From an uncultured Emticicia sp. (GTDB lineage: Bacteria > Bacteroidota > Bacteroidia > Cytophagales > Spirosomataceae), in assembly GCF_937903345.1 (NCBI RefSeq), contig NZ_CALCZQ010000052.1, positions 186,001-250,000 of the forward strand: a stretch of DNA of 64,000 bases. The letters run 5' to 3'. Shown in pieces: positions 57,323 to 64,000 of the stretch. Every line of letters begins with the position of its first letter. Within the stretch, counting starts at the first letter, position 1. A program made the translations under genes and the position numbers. Below the pieces are notes generated by a model. The model saw nothing but the letters and a program-made list of their open reading frames with translations, was not told the DNA's origin and did no database searches.

Positions 57323-58429
57323 GTGAAATTAGCCGTAATTAGGGAAACCAAACCATTTGAACGCCGAGTAGCTCTTACGCCAGAAGTTTGCAAACAATTA
57401 ATCCAAGCAGGATTTGAATGCCACATCGAACATGACGCAGGAAAAACATCTTTCTTTGACGATGCCGCCTATACAGCAGTCGGAGTTACTATTCAAAATG
57501 ATAAATCTGCGTTGCTCGCCGCAGCCGATGTAGTGCTGAAAGTAAACCCTCTTACAACTGAAGAGATAGCTGACATGAAAAAAGAAGCTGTGGCCATTTC
57601 TTTTATGTATGCCGCCACCAATCCAGCAATGCTCGAAGCAGCTGCAAAGCAAGGTATTTCGGCATTTTCGGTTGATGCGATTCCTCGTATTTCACGGGCT
57701 CAAAAAATGGATGCTTTGAGTTCTCAGGCCAACTTGGCAGGATATAAATCGGTCATTATTGGTGCTTATCATCTCGGCAAAATTTTTCCTTTATTAATGA
57801 CTGCTGCTGGCACAATCAAACCTGCAAAAGTGGTTATTATGGGTGCAGGTGTGGCAGGCTTGCAGGCAATTGCCACAGCCAAACGTCTCGGTGCCGTAGT
57901 TGAGGTAAGCGATATTCGTCCTGAAACAAAAGAACAGGTTGAATCTTTGGGAGGGAAATTCATCGAAGTTAAAGGCGATGAGTCGGTCAAAATCGAAGGG
58001 GGTTATGTAAAAGGCGTTTCAGAAGAATTCTTGAAAAGACAACAAGAAGTTATCTCAAAACATATCTGCGAAGCCGATTTGGTTATTACTACTGCATTAA
58101 TTCCAGGGAAAAAAGCTCCAATGTTGATTCCAGAAGAGGTAGTAAAAAACATGAAATTTGGCTCAGTTATAGTTGATATGGCTGTCGAACAAGGTGGAAA
58201 CTGTGCTTGTAGCGAATTTGCTAAAACCGTTGAAAAATACGGAGTAACCATTGTTGGCGAAGCAAATATTCCATCGATGCTGCCACTCAATGCCAGTGAA
58301 CTTTATGCCAAAAATATTTCAACTTTTTTGCTTCATCTTGCCACAAAAGATGGCTTCAAGTGGGAAATGGAGGAAGAAATAACCAAAGGCTCATTGATTG
58401 TACATAAAGGGAACATTATAAAGCAATAA
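57323..58429 (+). CDS. pntAA: NAD(P) transhydrogenase alpha subunit, part 1
   Basis: 368 aa with a GTG start at 57323 (MKLAVIRETKPFERRVALTP). Domain I binds NAD(H): the GxGxxG fold is VVIMGAGVAGLQAIATAKR, followed by VVEVSDIRPETKEQVESLGG. The segment PGKKAPMLIPEEVVKNMK is typical of the soluble NAD-binding subunit. With PntAB and PntB it couples hydride transfer between NADH and NADP to the proton gradient. The three genes follow on the same strand, with gaps of about 107 and 70 bases. Confidence 0.95.
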   Translation: MKLAVIRETKPFERRVALTPEVCKQLIQAGFECHIEHDAGKTSFFDDAAYTAVGVTIQNDKSALLAAADVVLKVNPLTTEEIADMKKEAVAISFMYAATNPAMLEAAAKQGISAFSVDAIPRISRAQKMDALSSQANLAGYKSVIIGAYHLGKIFPLLMTAAGTIKPAKVVIMGAGVAGLQAIATAKRLGAVVEVSDIRPETKEQVESLGGKFIEVKGDESVKIEGGYVKGVSEEFLKRQQEVISKHICEADLVITTALIPGKKAPMLIPEEVVKNMKFGSVIVDMAVEQGGNCACSEFAKTVEKYGVTIVGEANIPSMLPLNASELYAKNISTFLLHLATKDGFKWEMEEEITKGSLIVHKGNIIKQ

Positions 58430-58536
58430 GCAATATACTTTTCGCATTAGTTAGCCAACAAGCAAAATCCCACTTATAAAATTAATTTAAAAAAAAGCCT
58501 ATGGCATATTGCCTAAAGCTTAAAGCAAAAAATAAA

Positions 58537-58845
58537 ATGAATCAAATAATAAATTTTCTTGGCGAAAACATTCAGATGATATACATCATTATACTATCTG
58601 TTTTTGTAGGCGTTGAGGTAATCGGAAAAGTGCCTGCTGTACTTCACACCCCGCTGATGAGCGGTGCAAATGCCATTCACGGAGTTGTGATTGTAGGGGC
58701 AATAATTGTTATGCTCAACACTCCTGCCGAAAACATCTTGTCATTGGCCCTTGGTTTCGTTGCCGTTGTATTTGGTACACTTAATGTAGTCGGTGGCTTT
58801 GCAGTTACTGATAGAATGTTAGAAATGTTTAAAAAGAAAAAATAG
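58537..58845 (+). CDS. pntAB: NAD(P) transhydrogenase alpha subunit, part 2 (membrane)
   Basis: 102 aa from the ATG at 58537 (MNQIINFLGENIQMIYIIIL). Three spans make the domain II half: IYIIILSVFVGVEVIGKVPA, AIHGVVIVGAIIVMLNTPAE, and LSLALGFVAVVFGTLNVVGG. A longer frame from 58501 is not needed. This split of the alpha chain into two genes is usual in Bacteroidota. Confidence 0.93.
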   Translation: MNQIINFLGENIQMIYIIILSVFVGVEVIGKVPAVLHTPLMSGANAIHGVVIVGAIIVMLNTPAENILSLALGFVAVVFGTLNVVGGFAVTDRMLEMFKKKK

Positions 58846-58852
58846 ACCTTTC

Positions 58853-58892
58853 TCTCCCCTTAGCAATTCCATTGTGGTTAGGCTTAGGGAGC
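58853..58892. repeat. REP-like CTCCCC..GGGAG element between pntAB and pntB
   Basis: CTCTCCCCTTAG and GGCTTAGGGAG form an imperfect inverted repeat. It resembles the C-run element in hisH. Confidence 0.4.
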
Positions 58893-58915
58893 GGATACAT
58901 TGTCTTCATGATATT

Positions 58916-60316
58916 ATGGAAATAAAATATATTCTTGACATTATTTATTTAGTTGCTTCGGTAACTTTTGTGCTTGGATTAAAAATGCTAAGCCATCCAG
59001 ATTCGGCTCGTAAAGGCAATCTTTATGCGGCATTTGGTATGACATTGGCAATTGTCGGCACTATTTTATTATACAACCATCCAGATGGCTATACTACCCG
59101 TGAGCCAATCAAAATTATATTGATTTTGGCCGCAATCGGAGTAGGAACGGTGGCAGGCTGGCTGACAGCAAGCAAAGTACAAATGACCAAAATGCCTGAA
59201 CTCGTTTCGCTTTTCAATGGAATGGGCGGAGCTTGTGCTGCTATCATCGGTTTGATGGAATATGAGCATAATCTCGGCAAAACAGGTGCACTAGCAACTA
59301 TTATTGCTGGTCTAATCATCGGTTCGGTCTCATTCAGCGGAAGCGTTATCGCTTTCTTGAAACTAAACGAAACCATGAAAAAGCCAATCCGACTTCCTAA
59401 ATATAACATTCTGAATACAGTTGTGATGATTGCCCTTGTTTTGTTTGGTGCATACATCGTTTATGCCCAACCTGAGCATCTGCTTTTGGTGGTTTTATTA
59501 TTTATTTTTGCATTAGTTTATGGCGTTTTGTTTGTGATTCCAATTGGTGGAGCAGATATGCCAGTGGTTATTTCATTACTCAATTCATTCACAGGTTTAG
59601 CTGCAGCTTTTGGTGGGTTTTTATACCAAAACCAAGTTATGCTTACAGGTGGAATCTTGGTAGGTTCGGCAGGAACAATTTTAACATTGGCGATGTGTAA
59701 AGCCATGAATCGCCCATTAACTAATGTGATTTTTGGAGCATTTGGCGGAGGGAATTCTACAGGTGCAGCAGCAGATATCAATGGCAGTATCAAAGATATT
59801 TCGATTTCAGATACAGCTATTTTGATGAATTATGCTAAGAAAGTGGTAATTGTTCCAGGATATGGCTTAGCGGTTGCTCAAGCCCAACATGTCATTCACG
59901 AATTAGAATTGTTACTCGAAGAGCGTGGCGTAGAAGTAGTTTATGCCATCCATCCGGTTGCAGGTCGTATGCCTGGTCACATGAATGTACTTTTGGCAGA
60001 AAGTAATGTCTCGTATGATAAATTGGTTGAGATGGAAGATATAAACCCACAATTTGCTAATACTGACGTAGTTTTAGTCGTAGGTGCAAACGATGTGGTA
60101 AATCCAGCCGCTAAAACCGACCCATCTTCGCCGATTTTCGGAATGCCAATCCTTGATGTTGAAAACGCAACCAACATTATCGTCAACAAGAGAAGCATGA
60201 ATGCAGGTTATGCAGGAATCGACAATCTTTTATTCTACCAACCTAAAACAAGTATGCTTTTTGGCGATGCCAAAGGTGTATTGGCTAAGTTGGTTAGTGA
60301 GTTAAAGCAGATGTAA
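58916..60316 (+). CDS. pntB: NAD(P) transhydrogenase beta subunit
   Basis: 466 aa from the ATG at 58916 (MEIKYILDIIYLVASVTFVL). About nine spans make up domain II. The C-terminal domain III binds NADP: VVIVPGYGLAVAQAQHVIHE, VVYAIHPVAGRMPGHMNVLL, VVLVVGANDVVNPAAKTDPS and VIVNKRSMNAGYAGIDN-like text. This is the NADP site; the loop GYGLAVAQAQH is the usual Rossmann turn. A terminator follows. Confidence 0.95.
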   Translation: MEIKYILDIIYLVASVTFVLGLKMLSHPDSARKGNLYAAFGMTLAIVGTILLYNHPDGYTTREPIKIILILAAIGVGTVAGWLTASKVQMTKMPELVSLFNGMGGACAAIIGLMEYEHNLGKTGALATIIAGLIIGSVSFSGSVIAFLKLNETMKKPIRLPKYNILNTVVMIALVLFGAYIVYAQPEHLLLVVLLFIFALVYGVLFVIPIGGADMPVVISLLNSFTGLAAAFGGFLYQNQVMLTGGILVGSAGTILTLAMCKAMNRPLTNVIFGAFGGGNSTGAAADINGSIKDISISDTAILMNYAKKVVIVPGYGLAVAQAQHVIHELELLLEERGVEVVYAIHPVAGRMPGHMNVLLAESNVSYDKLVEMEDINPQFANTDVVLVVGANDVVNPAAKTDPSSPIFGMPILDVENATNIIVNKRSMNAGYAGIDNLLFYQPKTSMLFGDAKGVLAKLVSELKQM

Positions 60317-60349
60317 AACTTGTATTAAATTAACAAAAAACTATATAAT

Positions 60350-60398
60350 CATTGCCACTTTTAATATTTAACAAAATAATATTTGGCAATGCTTTTTA
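60350..60398 (+). terminator. Terminator of the pnt operon
   Basis: CATTGCCA (60350-60357) and TGGCAATG (60384-60391) pair perfectly, followed by CTTTTT. Confidence 0.8.
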
Positions 60399-60446
60399 AA
60401 ATTAAGTAGTTTTACATACCGATTTCAATTTAAAACTATTCAACCA

Positions 60447-62240
60447 TTGGAACCAACAAATGTACACGACCCCGAATATTATCATAAGGTCGTAGATTGT
60501 CAGTATGCTTGCCCAGCTCATACACCTGTACCTGAGTATATCAGACTCATTGCTGCTGAAAAATACACCGAGGCCTACATGGTCAATTGGGAATCAAATG
60601 TTTTTCCAGGTGTTTTAGGTCGTACTTGTGATAGACCTTGCGAACCAGCGTGTCGCCGTGGTCGTGTTGATGAAGAGCCTGTTGCTATTTGTCGTTTAAA
60701 ACGAGTTGCCGCCGATAACAAAGGCGACATTACTCATTTGCTCCCCAAAATTCCTACAAAAGGAAATGGAAAACGCATTGCCTTGATTGGTGCAGGCCCT
60801 GCCTCACTCACAGTTGCTCGTGATTTAGCTCCTTTAGGCTACGAAATACATGTTTTTGATGAACAAATCAAAGGCGGTGGAATGATGCGAAGTCAAATTC
60901 CATCATTCCGTTTGCCCGAATCAGTTTTAGACGAGGAAGTGAATAATATCCTCAATTTGGGTATTCATCAACACTTCAAAACTTATGTTTCGAGTTTGAA
61001 AAGTGTTTTAGATGATGGTTATGATGCAGTATTTATTGGTACTGGAGCTCCTCGTGGACGTGATTTGTCAAATCTCCCAGGCCGTGCCGAAGGTGGTGCA
61101 AATATCCATGTTGGTATCGAGTGGTTAGCAAGCGTAGCTTTTGAACATACGAAACAAATCGGCAAAAAAGTTATAGTTTTAGGTGGTGGAAATACCGCAA
61201 TGGACTGCTGCCGCACTTCTCGTCGTTTGGGTGGCGAAGAAGTAAAAGTAGTGGTTCGTAGTCCATTCTCCGAAATGAGAGCTTCACCGTGGGAAAAAGA
61301 AGATGCACAGCATGAAGATATTCCGATTCTTGATAATCATGTACCAGTTTCGTTTGTTTCAGAAAATGGTAAATTGAAAGGTATGACTTTCGAGAAAGTT
61401 CACGCTGTTTATGATGAAAAGGGTAAACGTTCACTCGTTCCAACGGGAGAACCGCACGTTTTCATCGAAGGCGACGATGTTTTGGTAGCAATTGGCCAAG
61501 AAAATTATTTCCCTTGGATTGAGCGAGATTTAGGTATCGAATTTGATAAATGGGAAATGCCTTCTGTTAATAGCCTTACTTTTCAATCTACCAACGAGAA
61601 AGTTTTCTTTGGTGGAGATGCTGCTCTTGGCCCTAAAAACGTAATTACTGCCGTTGCTCAAGGTCACTCAGCAGCAGTTTCGATAGATTTATATTGTCAA
61701 GGAAAATCGCTTGATGTTCGTCCTGACCCATTCACTAATTTGGTTTCTCAAAAAATGGGAATCCATGAATGGAGCTACGATAGCATCGTGACAAACGATG
61801 ACCGTTTTGTAGTACCACAGGCTGAAAAAGCACTCACATTAAAAGACCGCAAAAAAGAGGTTGAACTTGGTTTCGATAAATTGGTGGGTTTTAAAGAAGC
61901 TGAACGTTGCCTTAACTGCGATATTCAGACAGTTTTTACCGAAAACCGTTGTATCGAATGCGATGCCTGTATGGATGTTTGTCCAACCGACTGTATAACA
62001 TTTACTGCAAATGGCACCGAAGAAGACCTTCGTACACGCCTCATGGCTCCGTCTTTACGTTTAGAACAAGACCTTCTTGTGTCTGATACTTTGGCGGCAA
62101 CTGGACGAGTAATGGTAAAAGACGAAGATGTTTGCTTACACTGTGGTTTGTGTGCCGAGCGTTGTCCAACCTCAGCTTGGGATATGCAGAAGTTTTTCTA
62201 TAATACAACTAAGGCACATCACGGTTGCGGAAGCCATTGA
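60447..62240 (+). CDS. GltD-like NAD(P)-dependent Fe-S flavoprotein
   Basis: 597 aa, TTG start at 60447, no better ATG nearby. The N-terminus has the cysteine-rich Fer4_20 fold (CQYACPAHTPVPEYIRLIA, GVLGRTCDRPCEPACRRGRV). An FAD site follows in IALIGAGPASLTVARDLAPL, and a second dinucleotide fold in VIVLGGGNTAMDCCRTSRRL. The C-terminal part has two 4Fe-4S sets: CIECDACMDVCPTDC and CLHCGLCAERCPTS. This is the architecture of the electron-input subunit of glutamate-synthase-type and ferredoxin:NADP reductases. It lies upstream of a 2-oxoacid oxidoreductase alpha subunit with 72 bases between, so it may carry electrons between NAD(P)H and ferredoxin for that enzyme. Confidence 0.88.
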   Translation: MEPTNVHDPEYYHKVVDCQYACPAHTPVPEYIRLIAAEKYTEAYMVNWESNVFPGVLGRTCDRPCEPACRRGRVDEEPVAICRLKRVAADNKGDITHLLPKIPTKGNGKRIALIGAGPASLTVARDLAPLGYEIHVFDEQIKGGGMMRSQIPSFRLPESVLDEEVNNILNLGIHQHFKTYVSSLKSVLDDGYDAVFIGTGAPRGRDLSNLPGRAEGGANIHVGIEWLASVAFEHTKQIGKKVIVLGGGNTAMDCCRTSRRLGGEEVKVVVRSPFSEMRASPWEKEDAQHEDIPILDNHVPVSFVSENGKLKGMTFEKVHAVYDEKGKRSLVPTGEPHVFIEGDDVLVAIGQENYFPWIERDLGIEFDKWEMPSVNSLTFQSTNEKVFFGGDAALGPKNVITAVAQGHSAAVSIDLYCQGKSLDVRPDPFTNLVSQKMGIHEWSYDSIVTNDDRFVVPQAEKALTLKDRKKEVELGFDKLVGFKEAERCLNCDIQTVFTENRCIECDACMDVCPTDCITFTANGTEEDLRTRLMAPSLRLEQDLLVSDTLAATGRVMVKDEDVCLHCGLCAERCPTSAWDMQKFFYNTTKAHHGCGSH

Positions 62241-62244
62241 TGTA

Positions 62245-62265
62245 GAACAAGTTTCCAACTTGTTC
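62245..62265. repeat. Mini-hairpin four bases after the GltD-like stop (family 1, copy B)
   Basis: GAACAAGTT-TCC-AACTTGTTC is a perfect nine-pair stem with a three-base loop between the two redox genes. Confidence 0.65.
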
Positions 62266-62312
62266 CTAAGCGATAAATTAAATGAAATTTCCTCTTTTTT
62301 GAGAATGGTAAT

Positions 62313-64000
62313 ATGACACAAGTTAACGATTTTGTAGTACGCTTTGCCAACGTAAACGGAACTGGTTCGGCCAGTGCCAATAGTATGTTTGCCAAAGCTA
62401 TATTTAGGATGGGAGTTCCTGTTACACCAAAAAACATTTTTCCATCTAATATTCAAGGATTACCGACTTGGTATGAAGTGCGAGTAAGCGAAAAAGGCTA
62501 TTTAGGTCGTCGTGAAGGAATTGATTTGATGGTTTCGGTCAATCCACAAAGTATGTTGAAAGATGTACAAAGTGTACGTTCGGGTGGGTATTTTATGTAT
62601 GATAGCACCAAACCTCTGCACAAAGAATATATTCGTGAAGACATTACCTATCTCGGAATTCCGTTAATGGGTATTTGTATGGAGCAATACACAGACCCTC
62701 GTCAACGCCAATTATTCAAAAATATCATTTATGTCGGAGCATTATCTGCCTTATTGGATATTGAATTTGCGGTTTTGGAACAGCTATTAGCTGAGCAATT
62801 CAAAGGAAAAGAAAAATTGGTTGCACCCAACGTACAGGCTTTACAACTCGGTGTAAAATATGTGCAAGAAAATTTCACTTTTCCACTGGAAATTCGTGTT
62901 GAAAGACGTGATTTAGTTGGCAAAAGAATCTTATTCGACGGAAACGGAGCTTGCGGACTCGGAGCTGTTTATGCAGGTGCAACAGTTGCTGCATGGTATC
63001 CTATTACTCCTTCTACTTCGGTTGTTGAGAAATTTGAAAAATACGCCAAGAAATTTCGTACCGATAAAGAAACTGGCGAGAAAAACTTTGCAATCGTTCA
63101 AGCCGAAGATGAACTTGCTGCAATCGGAATGGTTATCGGAGCAAACTGGAACGGTGCGAGGTCGTTTACAGCCACTTCTGGCCCTGGGGTTTCGTTGATG
63201 AATGAATTTTTAGGCTTAGGATATTTTGCTGAAATTCCAGCAGTTTTGATTGATGTACAGCGTACTGGCCCTTCAACAGGTATGCCAACTCGTACACAGC
63301 AGTCGGATATTACGATTTCGGCTTATGCTTCGCATGGCGATACAAAACATGTTTTGTTGTTTCCAAGTAATCCAAAAGATTGTTTTGAACTAACAGCCGA
63401 TGCTTTCGATTTGTCTGAAAGACTGCAAACACCAATTATAGTTTTGACAGATTTGGATTTAGGAATGAACGATCACATGAGCGAGCCGTTTGAATGGAAT
63501 CCTGAACGTACATATGACCGAGGTAAAGTTTATACGGCCGAAGATTTAGAAAATATGGGGCGTTTTGGACGTTATTTAGACTCTGATGGTGATGGTATTC
63601 CGTACCGAACTTACCCAGGAACGCACCCAACCAAAGGTTCGTATTTTACTCGTGGCACTTCTCGTGACGAATACGCAGTTTATACCGAAGATAGTGCAGT
63701 TTACGTAAAAAATATGCAGCGTTTGGAGAAAAAATGGGATACCGCCAAAGAAATTGTACCAAAGCCACATTTCTACCAAGAAAAAAACATGAGTCCGTTG
63801 GGCGTGATTTTCTTCGGAACTTCAACATATTCTTCGGAAGAAGCCATTGATTTATTGCGTGAGCAAGACGTTGTGCTTGATGCGATGCAACTCAAAGCGT
63901 TTCCGTTTAACAAAGACGTGGAGCAATTCATCGAAGACCACGAAATTGTTTTCGTTATTGAGCAAAACCGTGATGCCCAAATGCGTTCGTTGCTTATCAA
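62313..64000 (+). CDS. korA: 2-oxoacid:ferredoxin oxidoreductase, fused gamma-alpha subunit (cut by window edge)
   Basis: 562 residues are visible from the ATG at 62313 with no stop before the edge. The N-terminal ~190 residues are the gamma-type domain (VVRFANVNGTGSASANSMFA, VSVNPQSMLKDVQSVRSGGY). The alpha domain starts at about 210 with GKRILFDGNGACGLGAVYAG and AAWYPITPSTSVVEKFEKYA, then DELAAIGMVIGANWNGARSF and ATSGPGVSLMNEFLGLGYFA. This matches KorA/PorA-type 2-oxoacid:ferredoxin oxidoreductases, which use TPP and Fe-S. The beta subunit should follow outside the window. The substrate (2-oxoglutarate or pyruvate) is undecided. Confidence 0.92.
   Translation, partial: MTQVNDFVVRFANVNGTGSASANSMFAKAIFRMGVPVTPKNIFPSNIQGLPTWYEVRVSEKGYLGRREGIDLMVSVNPQSMLKDVQSVRSGGYFMYDSTKPLHKEYIREDITYLGIPLMGICMEQYTDPRQRQLFKNIIYVGALSALLDIEFAVLEQLLAEQFKGKEKLVAPNVQALQLGVKYVQENFTFPLEIRVERRDLVGKRILFDGNGACGLGAVYAGATVAAWYPITPSTSVVEKFEKYAKKFRTDKETGEKNFAIVQAEDELAAIGMVIGANWNGARSFTATSGPGVSLMNEFLGLGYFAEIPAVLIDVQRTGPSTGMPTRTQQSDITISAYASHGDTKHVLLFPSNPKDCFELTADAFDLSERLQTPIIVLTDLDLGMNDHMSEPFEWNPERTYDRGKVYTAEDLENMGRFGRYLDSDGDGIPYRTYPGTHPTKGSYFTRGTSRDEYAVYTEDSAVYVKNMQRLEKKWDTAKEIVPKPHFYQEKNMSPLGVIFFGTSTYSSEEAIDLLREQDVVLDAMQLKAFPFNKDVEQFIEDHEIVFVIEQNRDAQMRSLLI

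Noticed and set aside
63773..64000. Minus-strand open frame running to the window edge
   Set aside because: It is antisense to the conserved alpha domain of the 2-oxoacid oxidoreductase.

Overview
The window looks like a chromosomal segment of a Bacteroidota bacterium, most likely order Cytophagales (an Emticicia/Spirosoma-type aquatic aerobe; the order-level guess is inference). Support: low GC; promoters of the TTG-N19-21-TAnnTTTG type; DUF4295 beside ribosomal protein L33; a PorZ-like type IX secretion protein; a BatA-domain membrane protein; an ECF sigma gene followed by a gene that joins an anti-sigma-like head to a beta-barrel; and Bacteroidota-type TatC and Skp/OmpH-like proteins. No tRNA, rRNA, CRISPR array, prophage or intact insertion sequence was seen.

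Layout. 1-5.3 kb: the end of a cytochrome c gene, an ECF sigma/anti-sigma-barrel pair, a LolA-like protein and glnS. 5.5-11.4 kb: a BadF-type kinase, a helix-hairpin-helix outer-membrane protein, an MFS transporter and dGTPase. 11.6-14.6 kb: a hisH-hisA-hisF segment interrupted by a two-gene cassette (79-aa protein plus HNH endonuclease). 14.7-16.8 kb: a terpene-cyclase-like protein with a DxDDTA motif behind a CurA-type reductase. 16.8-17.6 kb: gene-free and apparently decayed. 17.6-25.2 kb: rpmG-DUF4295, rpoN, a metallophosphoesterase, a TetR regulator with an operator-like palindrome and an alpha/beta hydrolase, and an M1 peptidase. 25.2-38 kb: porZ-like gene, a glycosyltransferase, a polytopic membrane protein, a second ECF sigma overlapping a 78-aa gene, a barrel protein, isochorismate synthase, three thioredoxin-fold proteins, DUF421, and an A-type Fe-S carrier homologue. 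38-47 kb: a very large sensor kinase, PnuC, L-rhamnose isomerase, and the lutABC lactate-oxidation operon. 47-48 kb: a gene graveyard (LytTR remnant and a decayed antitoxin/PIN-like pair). 48-55.6 kb: BatA-type protein, rhodanese, penicillin acylase family protein, Skp-like protein and TatC. 55.6-57.2 kb: a decayed 4Fe-4S mono-cluster gene and a carboxypeptidase-regulatory-domain protein. 57.3-64 kb: pntAA-pntAB-pntB, then a GltD-like Fe-S flavoprotein and a 2-oxoacid:ferredoxin oxidoreductase alpha subunit cut by the window edge.

How the genes work together. rhaI and lutABC suggest growth on L-rhamnose with oxidation of the L-lactate formed from L-lactaldehyde. The transhydrogenase, GltD-like protein and ferredoxin-dependent 2-oxoacid oxidoreductase form a neighbourhood linking NADH, NADPH and ferredoxin. 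Thioredoxin-fold proteins, TatC, Skp-like protein, PorZ and several barrel proteins point to an envelope- and secretion-rich cell.

The most unusual material is not a classical gene cluster. It is (i) a family of covarying mini-hairpins placed directly after stop codons, (ii) short repeats sitting in frame inside hisH and the cyclase-like gene and tandem octamers against the hisH start codon, (iii) the HNH cassette with its own -10-type box inside the his operon, and (iv) the sigma factor/78-aa pair whose last codons form the terminator stem. Gene starts were often moved inward from the longest open frame where domain content, signal peptides or neighbour overlap favour a later codon.
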